Assembly (NCBI GenBank): GCA_014380705.1
Contig: JACMJI010000349.1
Coordinates: 1 to 9,030 of the forward strand
DNA: 9,030 bases
Direction of reading: 5' to 3'
Origin: Gorillibacterium sp.
GTDB lineage: Bacteria; Bacillota; Bacilli; Paenibacillales; NBRC-103111
Made by a program: the position numbers and the translations under genes. The notes under the pieces are model-generated. The model saw only the letters and a program-made list of their open reading frames with translations. It did no database searches and was not told the origin of the DNA. Shown piece after piece: positions 7,928 to 9,030 of the stretch; position 1 is the stretch's first letter, and every line of letters starts with the position of its first letter.

Positions 7928-7959
7928 AACGTGTGGCGAAATTATCGCCACACGTTTAC
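7928..7959 (+). terminator. Strong hairpin before codY: terminator or attenuator
   Basis: AACGTGTGGCGA (7928-7939) and TCGCCACACGTT (7945-7956) form a perfect 12-bp stem around the loop AATTA. Only TTTACCTTG follows, so the U-tract is poor and termination may be partial. It sits 43 nt before the codY ATG, in position to uncouple codY from hslVU transcription or to stabilise a processed codY message. Confidence 0.5.
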
Positions 7960-7999
7960 CTTGAAGTAAGTTCTTTTAGGGAATGTTGGGGGATGGCGT

Positions 8000-8752
8000 A
8001 TGAGTTTATTGGTCAAAGTACGTAAGATTAATCGACTTTTGCAGAAGGCAGCGGGCAAAACCGTTAATTTCCATGAAATGTCAGAAGTGTTAAAGGATGT
8101 CATAGGTGCAGATATCTATGTGATTAGCCGAAGGGGTAAGATTTTAGGATTCTCGCTAACGACGCCATTCGAATCAGCTGAGGTTGAACATCAGATTCTT
8201 ATTGAAAAGCGGATTCCTGTCGAATATAATTTACAATTACTAAAGATTGACGAGACAGAATCCAGTACCTACGGCACTGTTCATCAGTTATTTTCTCCTG
8301 GAAACATCACAGTTGTGCCAATTACTGGTGCAGGAAACCGGGTTGGCACCCTCATTTTATCCCGTAGAAGTGAACCCTTTAGGGATGACGATCTTATTCT
8401 AGCAGAGTACGGGTCGACCATTGTAGGTATGGAAATCCTTCGGGGTAAAGCTGAAGAAAGTGGGATCGAAATACGAAGCAAGGCGGTTGTCCAGGTCGCA
8501 GTTAATTCTCTTTCTTATAGCGAGCTTGAGGCGGTAGAGCATATATTTGAAGAGCTCAGTGGCAAGGAAGGGTTGCTAGTCGCCAGTAAAATCGCAGACC
8601 GGGTAGGAATTACCAGATCTGTAATTGTTAATGCATTACGTAAACTTGAAAGTGCGGGAGTTATTGAAACTCGGTCGCTTGGAATGAAAGGGACGTATAT
8701 TCGGATCCTGAATGATCAATTATTAGTCGGACTTGACAAGGCAAAAATGTAA
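8000..8752 (+). CDS. codY: Global transcriptional regulator CodY, with divergent effector domain
   Basis: CodY is a dimeric DNA-binding regulator that in relatives senses branched-chain amino acids (and often GTP) and represses nutrient-limitation genes. The 250-residue product has an N-terminal GAF domain (about 1-150), a linker helix and a C-terminal winged helix. The stretch [20 protein letters not shown] and its continuation to about residue 223 look identical to my recalled B. subtilis sequence, so the operator is probably conserved. The GAF domain is not: at positions of B. subtilis Arg61, Met62 and Phe71 I read about Val62, Glu63 and Ile72. The loop holding Thr96-Phe98-Pro99-Val100 is shortened by about nine residues. 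Length is 250 against 259. The start has GGGGG (7988-7992) 7 nt before ATG; an ATG at 7993 is out of frame. A terminator follows. Confidence 0.94.
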   Translation: MSLLVKVRKINRLLQKAAGKTVNFHEMSEVLKDVIGADIYVISRRGKILGFSLTTPFESAEVEHQILIEKRIPVEYNLQLLKIDETESSTYGTVHQLFSPGNITVVPITGAGNRVGTLILSRRSEPFRDDDLILAEYGSTIVGMEILRGKAEESGIEIRSKAVVQVAVNSLSYSELEAVEHIFEELSGKEGLLVASKIADRVGITRSVIVNALRKLESAGVIETRSLGMKGTYIRILNDQLLVGLDKAKM

Positions 8753-8807
8753 TTCAATCTCAATCGTGTTACTAAGATGGAATTGATTTTAAATAAATAA
8801 TTTGATG

Positions 8808-8844
8808 AAAAGCCTATCTCTTAGAAGATAGTGCTTTTTTCTTA
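8808..8844 (+). terminator. Rho-independent terminator after codY
   Basis: AAAAGC plus CTATCT (8808-8819) pairs with AGATAG and GCTTTT (8826-8831 and 8833-8838), with one bulged T at 8832 and a six-base loop. The stem runs into TTTTTTCTT. It lies about 55 bp after the codY stop and ends the hslVU-codY unit. Confidence 0.85.
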
Positions 8845-8969
8845 TTGCTTGAATTACTGAAAACATGAATAATCAAAGAGTATGAATTGCAGATAATGCG
8901 ACAAATGTTTGAGAATACGTCTTTATTCTTGGGTCTAGAAGGAAATTGAAAGCTTTTAGCGAATATTAA

Positions 8970-8995
8970 TAATAAAAATCGTACTCTGTCGAAAA
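8970..8995 (+). promoter_or_regulatory. Possible SigD-type (flagellar) promoter
   Basis: TAAT (8970-8973), 14 bp, then GTCGAAAA (8988-8995) resembles the SigD consensus TAAA-N15-GCCGATAA, with 3/4 and 6/8 matches. The implied transcript start near 9001 would leave a short leader containing the G-rich ribosome site at 9010-9016. In B. subtilis a SigD promoter also lies between codY and flgB. The region is A+T-rich, so chance similarity is a real possibility. The rest of 8845-9024 shows no gene. Confidence 0.35.
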
Positions 8996-9024
8996 ATAAT
9001 GTAGAATGAGGGGGGGATGTCAAC

Positions 9025-9030
9025 TTGCTA
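9025..9030 (+). CDS. Possible first two codons of the next gene (flgB by synteny)
   Basis: TTG CTA at 9025-9030 follows a GGGGGGG ribosome site (9010-9016) with 8-nt spacing, giving Met-Leu at the window edge. An ATG at 9017 directly abuts the G run and is less likely. In B. subtilis and relatives the gene after codY is flgB, a flagellar rod protein, but two codons cannot identify it. Confidence 0.35.

Noticed and set aside
7993..7995. ATG just upstream of codY as an alternative start
   Set aside because: It is out of frame with codY and directly abuts the G-rich ribosome site.
8851..8865. CodY-box-like sequence after the codY terminator
   Set aside because: The core CTGAAAA fits, but only about 10 of 15 positions match the consensus, too weak to call in A+T-rich DNA.

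Overview
This window is a core chromosomal segment from a Gram-positive, low-to-moderate G+C bacterium of the Bacillales. The order sucD - dprA - topA - trmFO - hslV - hslU - codY is the conserved Bacillales block, all on the + strand with strong GGAGG-type ribosome binding sites. The protein wording (for example the HslV and SucD sequences, and a long DprA with both N- and C-terminal extra domains) looks most like Paenibacillus or a close relative. That genus assignment is recalled from memory, not searched.

Layout. Positions 1-843 hold the 3' part of sucD (TCA cycle), closed by a good intrinsic terminator at 905-952. A leader of about 120 bp rich in inverted repeats follows. Next come dprA (1076-2173, natural-transformation DNA loading) and topA (2195-4294, topoisomerase I), only 21 bp apart and probably cotranscribed. 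A hairpin lies in the 96-bp gap before trmFO (4391-5716, tRNA m5U54 methylation). A 181-bp gap with a weak terminator and an operator-like palindrome separates trmFO from hslV (5898-6437) and hslU (6460-7854), the two parts of the HslVU (ClpQY) protease. A 145-bp gap with two hairpins precedes codY (8000-8752), the global nutrient regulator, which is closed by an intrinsic terminator at 8808-8844. The last ~190 bp are a non-coding leader with a possible flagellar-type (SigD) promoter. A TTG start sits at the very edge, where flgB is expected by synteny.

How the genes relate. sucD is metabolic and transcriptionally separate. dprA-topA-trmFO are DNA and tRNA housekeeping genes. hslVU-codY corresponds to the codV-clpQ-clpY-codY operon of B. 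subtilis, but the tyrosine recombinase gene codV/xerC that precedes hslV there is absent.

I found no mobile element, CRISPR array, rRNA/tRNA gene or obviously new multigene system. The points most worth checking are: a CodY whose DNA-binding domain is essentially unchanged but whose effector pocket is altered and about nine residues shorter; an HslV with Gly rather than Ser or Thr after the initiator Met, implying propeptide removal; CodY-box-like sites upstream of hslV and codY; and several stable intergenic hairpins.
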